Source of the DNA: RDYZ01 sp964518905
GTDB taxonomy: Bacteria; Cyanobacteriota; Cyanobacteriia; Cyanobacteriales; Geitlerinemataceae
Direction: 5' to 3'
Assembly (NCBI GenBank): GCA_964518905.1
Contig: CAZFJL010000005.1
Span: forward strand, 1 to 64,000
Length of the DNA: 64,000 nucleotides
The number at the start of each line of letters is the position of its first letter. Within the stretch, counting starts at the first letter, position 1. The notes under the pieces were generated by a model that had not been told where the DNA came from, searched no databases, and worked only from the letters and a program-made list of their open reading frames with translations. Positions 41,138 to 49,626 of the stretch are shown here, piece after piece. Position numbers and translations under genes: made by a program.

Positions 41138-42955
41138 TTATAGAGATTTGAACCCCTCAGAATTTGTGACGGGTGGTGCTTCGATTCCGCTCGATCGCAG
41201 GTCGATTTGAGGCAGGGCGATCGTGATTCCCACCCGCTCAAAAGCCAGCTTGAGACGACGGCGATATTCTCGTTCCACATCCCACTGGGATAGCGGTATA
41301 GTCTGAATCCACTGCAAGATTTCAACACCGCGATCGTCAAGCTTTTCAACGCCAATTAGCACCACGGGATCAAGCACGCGATCGCGCCAATCGGGATCGG
41401 CCTGCATCGCCGTACTGACCTCACGCATTAACTGCATGGCCTCCGCCGGGTCTTGTTCCCGGTCAATTCGCACCCGAAAATCAACCCGAGACCAATCTTT
41501 CGTCAGGTTGTGAACGTAGGCGATTTGATTATTGGGGATAACGCTGAGGCGTCCTCCATCGCCGCGAATTTTCGTCACGCGCAACCCAACTTCCTCCACA
41601 AACCCAAGCGTAATTCCCACATCAATCACATCACCAACCGCAAATTGGTCTTCCCACAAAATGAGCAAACCAGTCGTGAAATCCTTAATCAAATTTTGAA
41701 AGACCACGGCAAGAGCAGCCCCAAAAACCCCGGCCCCGGCCAGAACAGACCCAGGGGAAAACGGCTGCAAGCTCAAAAACACGACGATTCCGACCGTGGC
41801 CGTCAGGAGACGCATCAAGCCAGATAGTGCCATCGAGAGGGTTGGAATTCGCTGTGAAGCGCGTTTTGAGGCGCTATCGGTCAAAACTTGCTGATCGGCC
41901 CAGACCTCCAGGCTGCGGCTAATAAACATATCGGCGATCCGATTCGTCAAACGGACTCCCAAAACAACCAGCGCAAGCTGTAACGGAAACCCGAGCAGCC
42001 AGCTAGCAATTTGGCGGGTTACCGCAAACTGTGATAGCACGATGACGGCTCCACCGAGCCAGACGATGGCTTCGCCAATAGTGACAAGATTGCTCAACAG
42101 TCGATATAGTTGTCGCCGCTGCTTGGGCGAGGCGTGCAGCGTGGCCTCTTCCATTTGGCCGGGTAGCGGGCAGGTAGGAGCTTCTTTCAGACGGTCTTCG
42201 TAATGATCAAATACGTTTGAAAGCTTGTACAGTCCAATTCCGATCGCCATCGTCATTAAACTCACCCCGATCGCAATCCAGCGACGACGGTTCCGTGCTT
42301 CTGGTTGTCGTGCTTTGTAGGCTTTAATGAGCGAGCCTTGGAGCTCTTTTTGCCAGGTTTGCGCGAGATTCTTGGCAGGTTGGCGGGCGAGTTGCGCATC
42401 CGTCTCGGTCACGGTTAGCACGACGCGTGGCGAGAGCTCTGCGTCGTCGGCAGCAATCAACACGGGCTGATTGGCAATTTGGTCGATCGAGATTGTAAAA
42501 CTGTCGAGATCAAAACCAAGTTTTAGGATCGTTTCGATATCGGTTTCGATGCTGCGGGAGCGTCGTTCGACGGGTCGCAGATCGCTGGATTCTGTTGCGG
42601 CGGGTGTGCGAATCGCGGTGATGATCATTGAGGTGGGTTCACCATTGATCGCGATCGGTAAATATTCGAGGTCATCAATCTCTCGAACGGGCGAGCCGAT
42701 CGGAGGATTTAAGCCTTGTAAATTGAACGAAAGATCTAATGCACCCAGGGGAAAGGCGATCGCGGGACTCGATAGTGCTGTCGCTCCGACCAATACTAGG
42801 GAGAAGACACCTAGCAGGAGCGATCGAGACCAGCGTCGAGTCCCGCGCCTCCACGTTTTCCCAGCTTGTTTCCAAGGCCGGAACGGTTGAGTTGCGAGCC
42901 GATTTCGGATTGCACGCCGTGCCTGAATCCAAATGCGGCTTGACGCATGAAACAT
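41138..42955 (-). CDS. mechanosensitive ion channel family protein (MscS)
   Basis: A 605-residue channel protein. After an N-terminal hydrophobic segment (LLLGVFSLVLVGATALSS) there is a periplasmic region, then several transmembrane helices, the pore helix (FSPGSVLAGAGVFGAALAVV), and the MscS beta domain (DQFAVGDVIDVGITLGFVEEV, RLSVIPNNQIAYVHN). This is the long type rather than the 280-residue E. coli MscS. Opens on membrane tension, protecting against osmotic down-shock. Start at ATG 42955; a TTG at 42994 is also in frame. Confidence 0.9.
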   Translation of the reverse strand: MFHASSRIWIQARRAIRNRLATQPFRPWKQAGKTWRRGTRRWSRSLLLGVFSLVLVGATALSSPAIAFPLGALDLSFNLQGLNPPIGSPVREIDDLEYLPIAINGEPTSMIITAIRTPAATESSDLRPVERRSRSIETDIETILKLGFDLDSFTISIDQIANQPVLIAADDAELSPRVVLTVTETDAQLARQPAKNLAQTWQKELQGSLIKAYKARQPEARNRRRWIAIGVSLMTMAIGIGLYKLSNVFDHYEDRLKEAPTCPLPGQMEEATLHASPKQRRQLYRLLSNLVTIGEAIVWLGGAVIVLSQFAVTRQIASWLLGFPLQLALVVLGVRLTNRIADMFISRSLEVWADQQVLTDSASKRASQRIPTLSMALSGLMRLLTATVGIVVFLSLQPFSPGSVLAGAGVFGAALAVVFQNLIKDFTTGLLILWEDQFAVGDVIDVGITLGFVEEVGLRVTKIRGDGGRLSVIPNNQIAYVHNLTKDWSRVDFRVRIDREQDPAEAMQLMREVSTAMQADPDWRDRVLDPVVLIGVEKLDDRGVEILQWIQTIPLSQWDVEREYRRRLKLAFERVGITIALPQIDLRSSGIEAPPVTNSEGFKSL

Positions 42956-43042
42956 AGTGGCAAAGCCCTTAGATTCGTCTGATTTCGTGGTCAATAATCT
43001 TAAGCTAGCGTGCTTTTGCGATGCGAATAGTGCTCAGTAAAC

Positions 43043-43074
43043 AAGCCTCCCGATCGTTGACGATCGAGAGGCTT
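43043..43074 (-). terminator. terminator after leuA
   Basis: A hairpin: AAGCCTC and CGATCG on one side, CGATCG and GAGGCTT on the other, loop TTGA, one mismatch. On the minus strand it is followed by GTTT. Lies between the leuA 3' end and the MscS gene, so it most likely ends leuA transcription. Confidence 0.6.
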
Positions 43075-43228
43075 ATGATTATTTGGTCATGACATTTGGT
43101 CGTGACGTGGCCGCAAGATGGCTATGTCTCCAGCGTCAGTTTGCTGGTAGTCATGCGAGCAAATATGTCTGAGATGAATTCGAGCTCAAGTTCGAGCTCA
43201 AAGCGACAAGCGTGCCAGATCTCTCAAT

Positions 43229-44833
43229 CTAAATCTTCGCAACCTCTTTTTGAGTCGCAGCCGTGGGCGCTTTTAGCGATCCGTACAGGCGATTGATCGC
43301 ATTGACGTAGGCTTGCGCGGAAGCAACGATCACGTCCGTATTGGCGGCATGACCGGAAAAAATTCGCCCTTCATGACGCAAACGCACCGTCACTTCGCCC
43401 AGGGCATCGATGCCCGCCGTGACGGATTGCACGGTGTATTCGATCAGTTCGTAGGGTAAATCGACGATTTGATCGATCGCGCGATAGGTCGCATCGACGG
43501 GGCCAGTACCGATCGCGGCGTCCGTCATCTCCGTACCCTGCGGCGTCCGAATCGCGATGGTGGCGGTCGATTTGGCATGGTTGCCGCAGGACACTTGCAC
43601 ATGCTCCACGCGATACAGTTCGGGCGGCTGCTGGATTTGATCGTTGACGATCGATTCGAGATCCCAATCGGTGATTTCTTTCTTCTGGTCGGCAAACTTC
43701 TTGAAGTTCAAGAAGGCACTGTTAAGCTCGGTTTCCGATAGCTCAAAGCCCAGTTCTTTCAGGCGGCTTTGGAAGGCATGGCGACCGGAAAGCTTCCCAA
43801 GGACGATTTGGTTTTCCTGGAGACCGATCGACTCGGCGTCCATGATTTCGTAGGTTTGCTTATTTTTAAGCACGCCGTCTTGGTGAATACCCGACTCGTG
43901 GGCGAAGGCATTGGCGCCGACGATCGCCTTATTCGGCTGGACAAACATCCCCGTCAGGCTCGAAACTAAGCGCGAGGTTTTGTAAATTTGGCGCGTATCA
44001 ATGTTGGTCAGCGGTTCTTCCGAGTCCACCGGGCGACCCAGTGCCGGATTGTAGAAGGCGCGGCGAACGTGCAGCGCCATCACCAATTCTTCGAGTGCTG
44101 CATTGCCCGCCCGCTCGCCGATGCCGTTAATCGTGCATTCGAGCTGACGCGCTCCATTTTCGACCGCTGCCAGAAAATTGGCGACGGCTAGCCCAAGATC
44201 GTTATGGCCGTGGACGGAAATCACGGCGCGATCGATGTTCGGCACATGTTGCTTGATGCCGCGAATCATGCCACCAAATTCGGACGGGGTGGTGTAGCCG
44301 ACGGTGTCGGGGATGTTAACGGTGGTCGCACCTGCGGCGATCGCCGCTTCGAGGACTTCGTAGAGAAACTCGGGATCGGAACGTCCGGCATCTTCCGGCG
44401 AAAATTCCACATCATCGGTAAAACTCTTGGCGTAGGCGACCATTTCCGGCACGATCGCCAATACATCCTTGCGGCTCTTGCGGAGCTTATATTCCAGGTG
44501 AATATCCGACGTGGCGATAAACGTGTGAATGCGTCCCTTCGCCGCCGGAGCGAGCGCTTTACCGGCAGCCTCGATATCTTTCTTCGAGGCACGCGCCAAA
44601 CCGCAAATGGTCGGTCCGGTCTCCGTACCGATCTGATCGGCGATCCGTTGAACCGCTTCAAAGTCGCCCGGACTGGCAAACGGGAATCCCGCTTCGATCA
44701 CGTCCACTCCCAGTCGAGCGAGCTGACGGGCGATCGTTAGCTTTTCATCTTGATTTAGCGTTGCGCCAGGAGATTGTTCTCCGTCTCGCAGGGTTGTATC
44801 GAAGATGATGATGCGCTCGGTTGGACTGGTCAT
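43229..44833 (-). CDS. leuA: 2-isopropylmalate synthase
   Basis: First committed enzyme of leucine synthesis: acetyl-CoA plus 2-oxoisovalerate to 2-isopropylmalate. The catalytic TIM barrel begins IIFDTTLRDGEQSPGATL (metal and substrate site) and contains SVHGHNDLGLAVAN, which supplies metal-binding His residues. A C-terminal allosteric domain (about 400-520), with LIEYTVQSVTAGIDALGEV, is the leucine feedback domain. 534 residues is normal. Monocistronic. leuD is 17 kb away; leuC and leuB are not in the window. Confidence 0.97.
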   Translation of the reverse strand: MTSPTERIIIFDTTLRDGEQSPGATLNQDEKLTIARQLARLGVDVIEAGFPFASPGDFEAVQRIADQIGTETGPTICGLARASKKDIEAAGKALAPAAKGRIHTFIATSDIHLEYKLRKSRKDVLAIVPEMVAYAKSFTDDVEFSPEDAGRSDPEFLYEVLEAAIAAGATTVNIPDTVGYTTPSEFGGMIRGIKQHVPNIDRAVISVHGHNDLGLAVANFLAAVENGARQLECTINGIGERAGNAALEELVMALHVRRAFYNPALGRPVDSEEPLTNIDTRQIYKTSRLVSSLTGMFVQPNKAIVGANAFAHESGIHQDGVLKNKQTYEIMDAESIGLQENQIVLGKLSGRHAFQSRLKELGFELSETELNSAFLNFKKFADQKKEITDWDLESIVNDQIQQPPELYRVEHVQVSCGNHAKSTATIAIRTPQGTEMTDAAIGTGPVDATYRAIDQIVDLPYELIEYTVQSVTAGIDALGEVTVRLRHEGRIFSGHAANTDVIVASAQAYVNAINRLYGSLKAPTAATQKEVAKI

Positions 44834-45043
44834 GGTGTTGCGTTACCTCCGGTCGGTTTGGGGGGAGTTGGCATTGAAATACTTCCCAGTTCAATATTGG
44901 GAAAGCCAAGGGTGATGATCAAGTGTAAAACAGTCTTGATTCGGACGGTGTCACCCTATTTTTTTAGACGATTAAAACGACACAAAAAACGAGCAACATG
45001 GATTGAACCTTAAATGATCTTTTAAAACGATCCTTGACGATCG

Positions 45044-45373
45044 CTAGCGCGATTCCCACAGCTTATTTTCGAGTTCGCGCACCTGTCGTTCTAGCCGATC
45101 GATCCGCCCTCGCAGCTCATCCATTTCGGCCTGACGCGGCACACCGAGATCTTGCAGCGTATTGCGAATTTGCCGCTCAAACTGTTGTTCCCAGTTGCCC
45201 TGCTCGGCCTTGAGATTTTCGATCGCGTCGTTGACAAACGCCTTCGCGCCCTCCGCGTCCAATTCACCCGTTTCGACGAGCCGATCGCTCGCTTCCCGTA
45301 GCCGATCGGCGACGAGCGAGGTCGTCCCAAGGCCAAGAATCAAGAGCTGTTGAATAATATTTTGATTTTCCAT
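45044..45373 (-). CDS. phasin-like small helical protein
   Basis: A 109-residue helical protein resembling the poly(3-hydroxyalkanoate) granule-associated (phasin-type) family. Starts MENQNIIQQLLILGLGTTSLV and then carries two amphipathic helices separated by a turn, ending in a regular heptad pattern (LRGRIDRLERQVRELENKL), a coiled coil for oligomerisation. No catalytic motif. The frame is open for 56 codons upstream, but that part looks non-coding and homologues are about 100-130 residues, so the ATG at 45373 was chosen. Related cyanobacterial genes are annotated variously as hypothetical. Confidence 0.65.
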   Translation of the reverse strand: MENQNIIQQLLILGLGTTSLVADRLREASDRLVETGELDAEGAKAFVNDAIENLKAEQGNWEQQFERQIRNTLQDLGVPRQAEMDELRGRIDRLERQVRELENKLWESR

Positions 45374-45665
45374 GGAGTCCACAGGGTAGGCGAAGATACC
45401 GCAGGCGCACGGCTGAAAACGCGAGGATGCAGGCCGAAGGATCGATCCCATCTTGTTTTGGGGTTGATCGGTTCTGTTGATTCGATTGATCCAGTCGCGT
45501 GATGGTTCGCGAAATGGTTCGCGAATATGGATCAATACCATCCATTCCTGACTAGAACAGGCGTTGCTTTCGATCGTAACCTCCGATCGCCGCGATCGTG
45601 GATCAGAACATGGACGCGAAAACCGGCCACACTTGGGATCAAAATCCCCTCAGAAGGATCGCGCC

Positions 45666-46274
45666 TCAGTCCATTCGCGGCGGCGTAACGATCGGCTCAC
45701 TGGAGAGACGAGCGATCGCCCGCAGATTTTGACAGCGCATAATTTCGGTAAATTCGAGCGACGGACGGCCTTCTAGCTCGGCGGCATGTTCGATCGCCTG
45801 GATCAACGACAAGGCCGCCGTCTCTGCACCGTATCCTCGGCGTTGCGCCAAACTCACCGCCGCTTCATCCGCACTAATATCCTGATCCGAGCTTTGCGTG
45901 CGCCGCCAAACCTGACGCGCCGCAAATGCCGTGAGACTCCCGGCAGCAACGATCCCCAGCGGGTCGCCCTGCATGGTTTCCGCGATCGTCGCGATCGTCC
46001 CGGCAATCGCCGCACCCCGATACAAATCCCACTTAAACCAACGAATTCCCGTCACCCAAATCACCGTCCGCAGCAGCAGCAGGTCGCGTTCAGCCCGAGA
46101 AAGCTGTCTCCAGTAATGAATATTGAGATAGACCTTGCGCGATCGCTGCCAGGGATAGGGAAACGGTGCTTCGATCGTCATCGGGCGATCGGCCTTCGCA
46201 ATTAACTTCACCAGCATCCGCCCAGAAACCGGCATCAGGTCGCGCAGGTATTCAATTTCTTTAGCGACGTTCAT
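45666..46274 (-). CDS. DUF3318 family protein
   Basis: A 202-residue protein of the cyanobacterial DUF3318 family. Hallmarks are the N-terminal EIEYLRDLMPVSGRMLVKL, then VYLNIHYWRQLSRAERDLLLL and a short hydrophobic region (RGAAIAGTIATIAETMQ) that may touch the membrane. The C-terminal half is mostly helical and ends in a basic-acidic tail. Function unknown. Start chosen at ATG 46274, because upstream codons carry no conservation that I recognise. Confidence 0.78.
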   Translation of the reverse strand: MNVAKEIEYLRDLMPVSGRMLVKLIAKADRPMTIEAPFPYPWQRSRKVYLNIHYWRQLSRAERDLLLLRTVIWVTGIRWFKWDLYRGAAIAGTIATIAETMQGDPLGIVAAGSLTAFAARQVWRRTQSSDQDISADEAAVSLAQRRGYGAETAALSLIQAIEHAAELEGRPSLEFTEIMRCQNLRAIARLSSEPIVTPPRMD

Positions 46275-46667
46275 AGGCGATGTACCTAGACAGCAAGACG
46301 AAAAGCAAGGTAGGACGTACGATCGTGAGCGCAATACCCGGTCAGTCTGCCCGAAGGATACACCACGGGAGCAATGGGGTTAATGATAGATCGGAGCGCT
46401 AGCGGACGGGTGCAAATTCTTGCAAACCGGGCATGATTCATTTCGAGACCCGGCTTAAGGAAACCGCCGGGTGATTGCCGGGATAGCATCAGGTCTGTCT
46501 GCGGCGAATCGTCGCTAAGGCATCGGAGGGAATCAGGCTATAACAAGAATGCGCAAGAATGCGTACAGTGCGGCGATCGTTCAGCGTTTTATCGCTAGCC
46601 ATAGCAGCATCGCAACGTGATCCCCCATTGTTATAGAAAGTTTTAGAAACGTTTTAGAGGCCGTGTC
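46275..46667. other. divergent intergenic region
   Basis: A 393-base gap between the DUF3318 gene (leftwards) and the Cys-rich small protein gene (rightwards). It contains short GC-rich runs and no repeat of the families seen elsewhere. Promoters for both genes must lie here, but no box was recognised. Confidence 0.35.
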
Positions 46668-46964
46668 ATGGATGCATTTTCGCCCACTCCACCCGATTGG
46701 ACTCAGGCCGCAACCCACGTTTTCAACTTTGCCTGCCCACAATGTGGTGCTAGCAGTCGCGAGGCAAGCCAAGTATGGCTCAATCGCCGATCGCCGGTGT
46801 ATGGCGCTGATCTCCAGCGTAAATGGCAAGAGTTCTATCAATGCTCGTGTAATCGTGCTTGGTGGGCCTGGAGTACCGATCGTCCACCGAGCACCTTTCC
46901 CAGCGCGACCCAACCCGACGCCCCGTCCGACATCCGTCCCGATCCCACCGATTCCGATCCGTAA
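46668..46964 (+). CDS. small Cys-rich (zinc-ribbon-like) protein
   Basis: A 98-residue protein resembling conserved small cyanobacterial proteins. The paired cysteines in FACPQCGASS and YQCSCNRAWWAW can bind zinc or iron. The linker contains a conserved-looking QVWLNRRSPVYG. The C terminus is Pro/Asp/Ser-rich. Function unknown. Its stop is 33 bases before an ATG at 46997 of the following exported protein, so they could form a unit. Confidence 0.6.
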   Translation: MDAFSPTPPDWTQAATHVFNFACPQCGASSREASQVWLNRRSPVYGADLQRKWQEFYQCSCNRAWWAWSTDRPPSTFPSATQPDAPSDIRPDPTDSDP

Positions 46965-47131
46965 ACCGCGAGCAAGACGGAATAATATTCAAGGCTATGA
47001 TACGGATCTCGTTTATTCCATTGATCGCATCGCTAAATCTGGGGATTCGGCGTCGAGGGCTAACCCAGCACGGCACGCGACCGACAAATATCGCGCGACC
47101 TTGGCTGTCCTTCTGGAACGGTCTTGGATTG

Positions 47132-48595
47132 ATGTCACGTGCCAGTGTGTTGCTGATCCTTACGGCTGGCCTGGTGAACCTGGAAGTGATCCCGGCGATC
47201 GCCGCGTCTCAGTCGCGCTTAACATGCCAAACGAGCAGTGCCGAGATCAATAAAAAATCAGCTTTACTGCAAGCTGTGCTGAATGGTGATGTTGACGCCG
47301 CTACGGAATATCGTAATCTTGTCCGCCGTCACGCCCGCGAACAGGCAGAATGCCGTCAAGGTTCCTGGCCACGCGATCGGGCGATTTGGCTAACTCTCTA
47401 TCCTTGCGACACCGGGTTTGGAGAAATTGACCAACTGTTCGATCGCATCGCCAACGACGGCTACAGCCAAATTTATCTCGCGACTCTGGCTAACGGTCAG
47501 GTCTTGCTACCGGGTAACGATAATCCCACCCCCTGGCCATCGGTCGCACGCACACCCGCCACCGCGTCGATCGATCTGCTAGCCAATGCCGTCACCGCCG
47601 GTCGCGCACGCGGCATCGAGGTTCACGCCTGGATGTTTGCGCTTAACTATGGCTATGCCTACGGTCAACGTGACGATCGACAGGCCGCCTTGGCTCGCAA
47701 TGGACGCGGCCAAACCACACTCGATCGCGCCGTGTCGGACACCAACAACGCCGACGGTGTCTTTGTCGATCCCTACAGCCCGATCGCTCGCCAGGATTAC
47801 CAGCGCTTACTCGACGCCGTTCTCGCCCGTGATCCTGCCGGGGTTGTTCTCGATTATGTGCGCTATCCCAAACTGAGTGGAGCCGACTCCGTCGCTGACG
47901 AGATTCGTGATCTTTGGGTCTATGGCCCCGCCTCCCGCGCAGCTCTACTCGATCGCGCCCAAACTGCCGCTGCGCGATCGCAACTCGAAACCTACCTCGA
48001 CACAGGCCGCGCCCCAGCGACACCTCCGCCCACACCAGCCCCACGCAACACGACCTCAAGCCCAACGAACACGACACCTCCCCCTCGACAGCAGACCGAC
48101 GCCCCGGCGGTCTCCCTCCAAACCGAACTCTGGAACCTGAGCATTGCCCACGCAGCCCAAGGCGTGATCGATTTTGTTAATCTCGCCGCAATTCCCATTC
48201 AAAATCAGCGTCGTCCCGTCGGTGCGGCCTTTTTTCCGAAAGGTAATCTGACGATCGGTAATGGTTTCGATTCACGCCTACAGCCCTGGGATAAATTTCC
48301 CGCCTCGATCGTCTGGCATCCCATGCTGTACGGCGGCTGTAACGGGACAAGCTGCATTCTCGAAGATCTTGATCGCGTCCGACAGTTTGCCCCTCCCGGC
48401 GTGACGATCGTTCCCGCCTTGGCCGGAACCTGGGGAGCCACTAGCCAAAACCGTCATCCCCCGCTCGAAGCTCAAATGCGAGCGATCGCCCAGGTTGCCT
48501 CTGACCCACGCGGTAATATCAATGCCGTGAGTCATTTTTCTTTTGGTTGGCAATATCCCGATCTCGATCGGGAGCGCAAATTTTGTCAGCCGTAG
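47132..48595 (+). CDS. putative exported glycoside hydrolase-like protein (GHL10/DUF187-like)
   Basis: About 487 residues. The signal sequence MSRASVLLILTAGLVN ... AIAA is clear from the ATG at 47132; the frame is open upstream to an ATG at 46997 (532 residues), which gives an unusually long n-region. A TIM-barrel-like domain follows: WLTLYPCDTGFGEIDQLFD, GIEVHAWMFALNYGY, DGVFVDPYSPIARQDY, and GVVLDYVRYP, fitting the GHL10 family of bacterial putative glycosidases. A Pro/Thr-rich insert (about residues 290-335) interrupts the barrel before the C-terminal part. Substrate unknown; a cell-wall or surface polysaccharide is plausible. Confidence 0.7.
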   Translation: MSRASVLLILTAGLVNLEVIPAIAASQSRLTCQTSSAEINKKSALLQAVLNGDVDAATEYRNLVRRHAREQAECRQGSWPRDRAIWLTLYPCDTGFGEIDQLFDRIANDGYSQIYLATLANGQVLLPGNDNPTPWPSVARTPATASIDLLANAVTAGRARGIEVHAWMFALNYGYAYGQRDDRQAALARNGRGQTTLDRAVSDTNNADGVFVDPYSPIARQDYQRLLDAVLARDPAGVVLDYVRYPKLSGADSVADEIRDLWVYGPASRAALLDRAQTAAARSQLETYLDTGRAPATPPPTPAPRNTTSSPTNTTPPPRQQTDAPAVSLQTELWNLSIAHAAQGVIDFVNLAAIPIQNQRRPVGAAFFPKGNLTIGNGFDSRLQPWDKFPASIVWHPMLYGGCNGTSCILEDLDRVRQFAPPGVTIVPALAGTWGATSQNRHPPLEAQMRAIAQVASDPRGNINAVSHFSFGWQYPDLDRERKFCQP

Positions 48596-48640
48596 AAGAC
48601 TGACGACCCATCTCGTTCGCATTCGCATTTTGAGACGCCC

Positions 48641-49075
48641 ATGAGCAGCTTTCCCAAAGTTACCGTGATCGCCATTGGCAAGGTAAAAAAAGGCTGGGTT
48701 CGAGAGGGTTTAGAGGTTTATTGTCAGCGCGTCCCAGAACTGACCATGATTGAGCTCAAAGATAGCAATCCCGAAAAAGAAGGCGAGCAAATTCTAAGCA
48801 GGGTCAAACCCAACGATCGGTTAATTGCGCTGACCGAAGATGGCACAACGTTTGACTCGATCGCCTTTGCCGACTGGATCGCTCAGGCTGAATCAAATCG
48901 GCTGGTCTTCGCGATCGGCAGCGCCGAAGGCATCAGTCCCGCCGTCAAGCGAGCCGCCGATCGCTGCCTGAGCCTTTCCCCGATGACCTTTCCCCACGAG
49001 ATAGCTCGCCTTCTACTATTCGAGCAGTTCTACCGCGCTAAAAACATTCTGCAAGGCGGCAGCTATCACAAATAA
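48641..49075 (+). CDS. rlmH: 23S rRNA pseudouridine-1915 N3-methyltransferase
   Basis: SPOUT-class methyltransferase that methylates pseudouridine 1915 in helix 69 of 23S rRNA. The trefoil-knot signature is FAIGSAEGISPAVKRAAD near residue 90 and PHEIARLLLFEQFYRA near the C terminus, and it ends GGSYHK, as is typical. 144 residues is normal. Start at ATG 48641. Short gap from the upstream exported protein, and a palindrome follows its 3' end. Confidence 0.95.
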   Translation: MSSFPKVTVIAIGKVKKGWVREGLEVYCQRVPELTMIELKDSNPEKEGEQILSRVKPNDRLIALTEDGTTFDSIAFADWIAQAESNRLVFAIGSAEGISPAVKRAADRCLSLSPMTFPHEIARLLLFEQFYRAKNILQGGSYHK

Positions 49076-49088
49076 AGCCAAACGAAAA

Positions 49089-49147
49089 CTATCGTGCTGT
49101 ACAGCACGATAGCCCGAGTTTTGGATTGTTCTCGCTCTCAAAACTCG
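49089..49147 (+). terminator. two hairpins after rlmH, one a 24-base perfect palindrome
   Basis: CTATCGTGCTGT and ACAGCACGATAG (49089-49112) form a perfect palindrome without a loop. Right after, CGAGTTTTG (49115-49123) pairs with CAAAACTCG (49139-49147). There is no T-run, so this may be a 3' mRNA end structure or a protein-binding site, not a classical terminator. Confidence 0.45.
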
Positions 49148-49186
49148 CTCGGCTACGAAGCAGAGAAATCGTGCCGAGTCTACGCC

Positions 49187-49471
49187 CTAGGTTTGCCCAC
49201 TCAGAACGACTGGCTGATTAGGGTTTACCGAATCCGATGCCTCATCGAAAACCGTCAAGTTATCCGGTTGCTTGCATTGTAGGATGGCAACCGCAATATT
49301 TTGCGCGCCCTCTTGTTTCAAATCCTCAACATAGCCCGTTTGTGCTGTCGTTGCTTCGGCTTCGGAACCAAAGGGGCCGAAGTAATAAACACATGCTGGG
49401 GTTTTAGTCGAAACTTTAACCCACCAAGCACGGCCGAGAGCTTGTTTGATGTTGATAAACAACTCTTTCAT
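49187..49471 (-). CDS. DUF1816 family protein
   Basis: A 94-residue protein of the DUF1816 family, found in cyanobacteria, function unknown. Hallmarks are WWVKVSTKTPACVYYFGPF, a conserved beta-rich core, then GYVEDLKQEGAQNIAV and a polar tail. Such proteins are often described near phycobilisome linker-like (CpcD) proteins, because the core resembles a CpcD fold, which is family knowledge. Transcribed convergently with rlmH. Nothing in the sequence suggests a catalytic role. Confidence 0.8.
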   Translation of the reverse strand: MKELFINIKQALGRAWWVKVSTKTPACVYYFGPFGSEAEATTAQTGYVEDLKQEGAQNIAVAILQCKQPDNLTVFDEASDSVNPNQPVVLSGQT

Positions 49472-49626
49472 GGTTGTCGCAAGCTTTCTAAAAATGTTTT
49501 TTCGGAATTAATCCCATGCAAGTCGCACTGGCGATCGGGATAGATACGCGATCGGCCGGTATGCAAACGAGACAATTTGGATCTACAAGCCACCCTAATT
49601 ATGAAGTAGCTTATGCGTACATGCTA

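Noticed and set aside
41138..41165. TTTGAACCCC near the MscS 3' end as a tRNA T-arm
   Set aside because: The bases encode the last residues of the channel protein, and no acceptor, D or anticodon arm is around. No other tRNA candidate was seen in the window.
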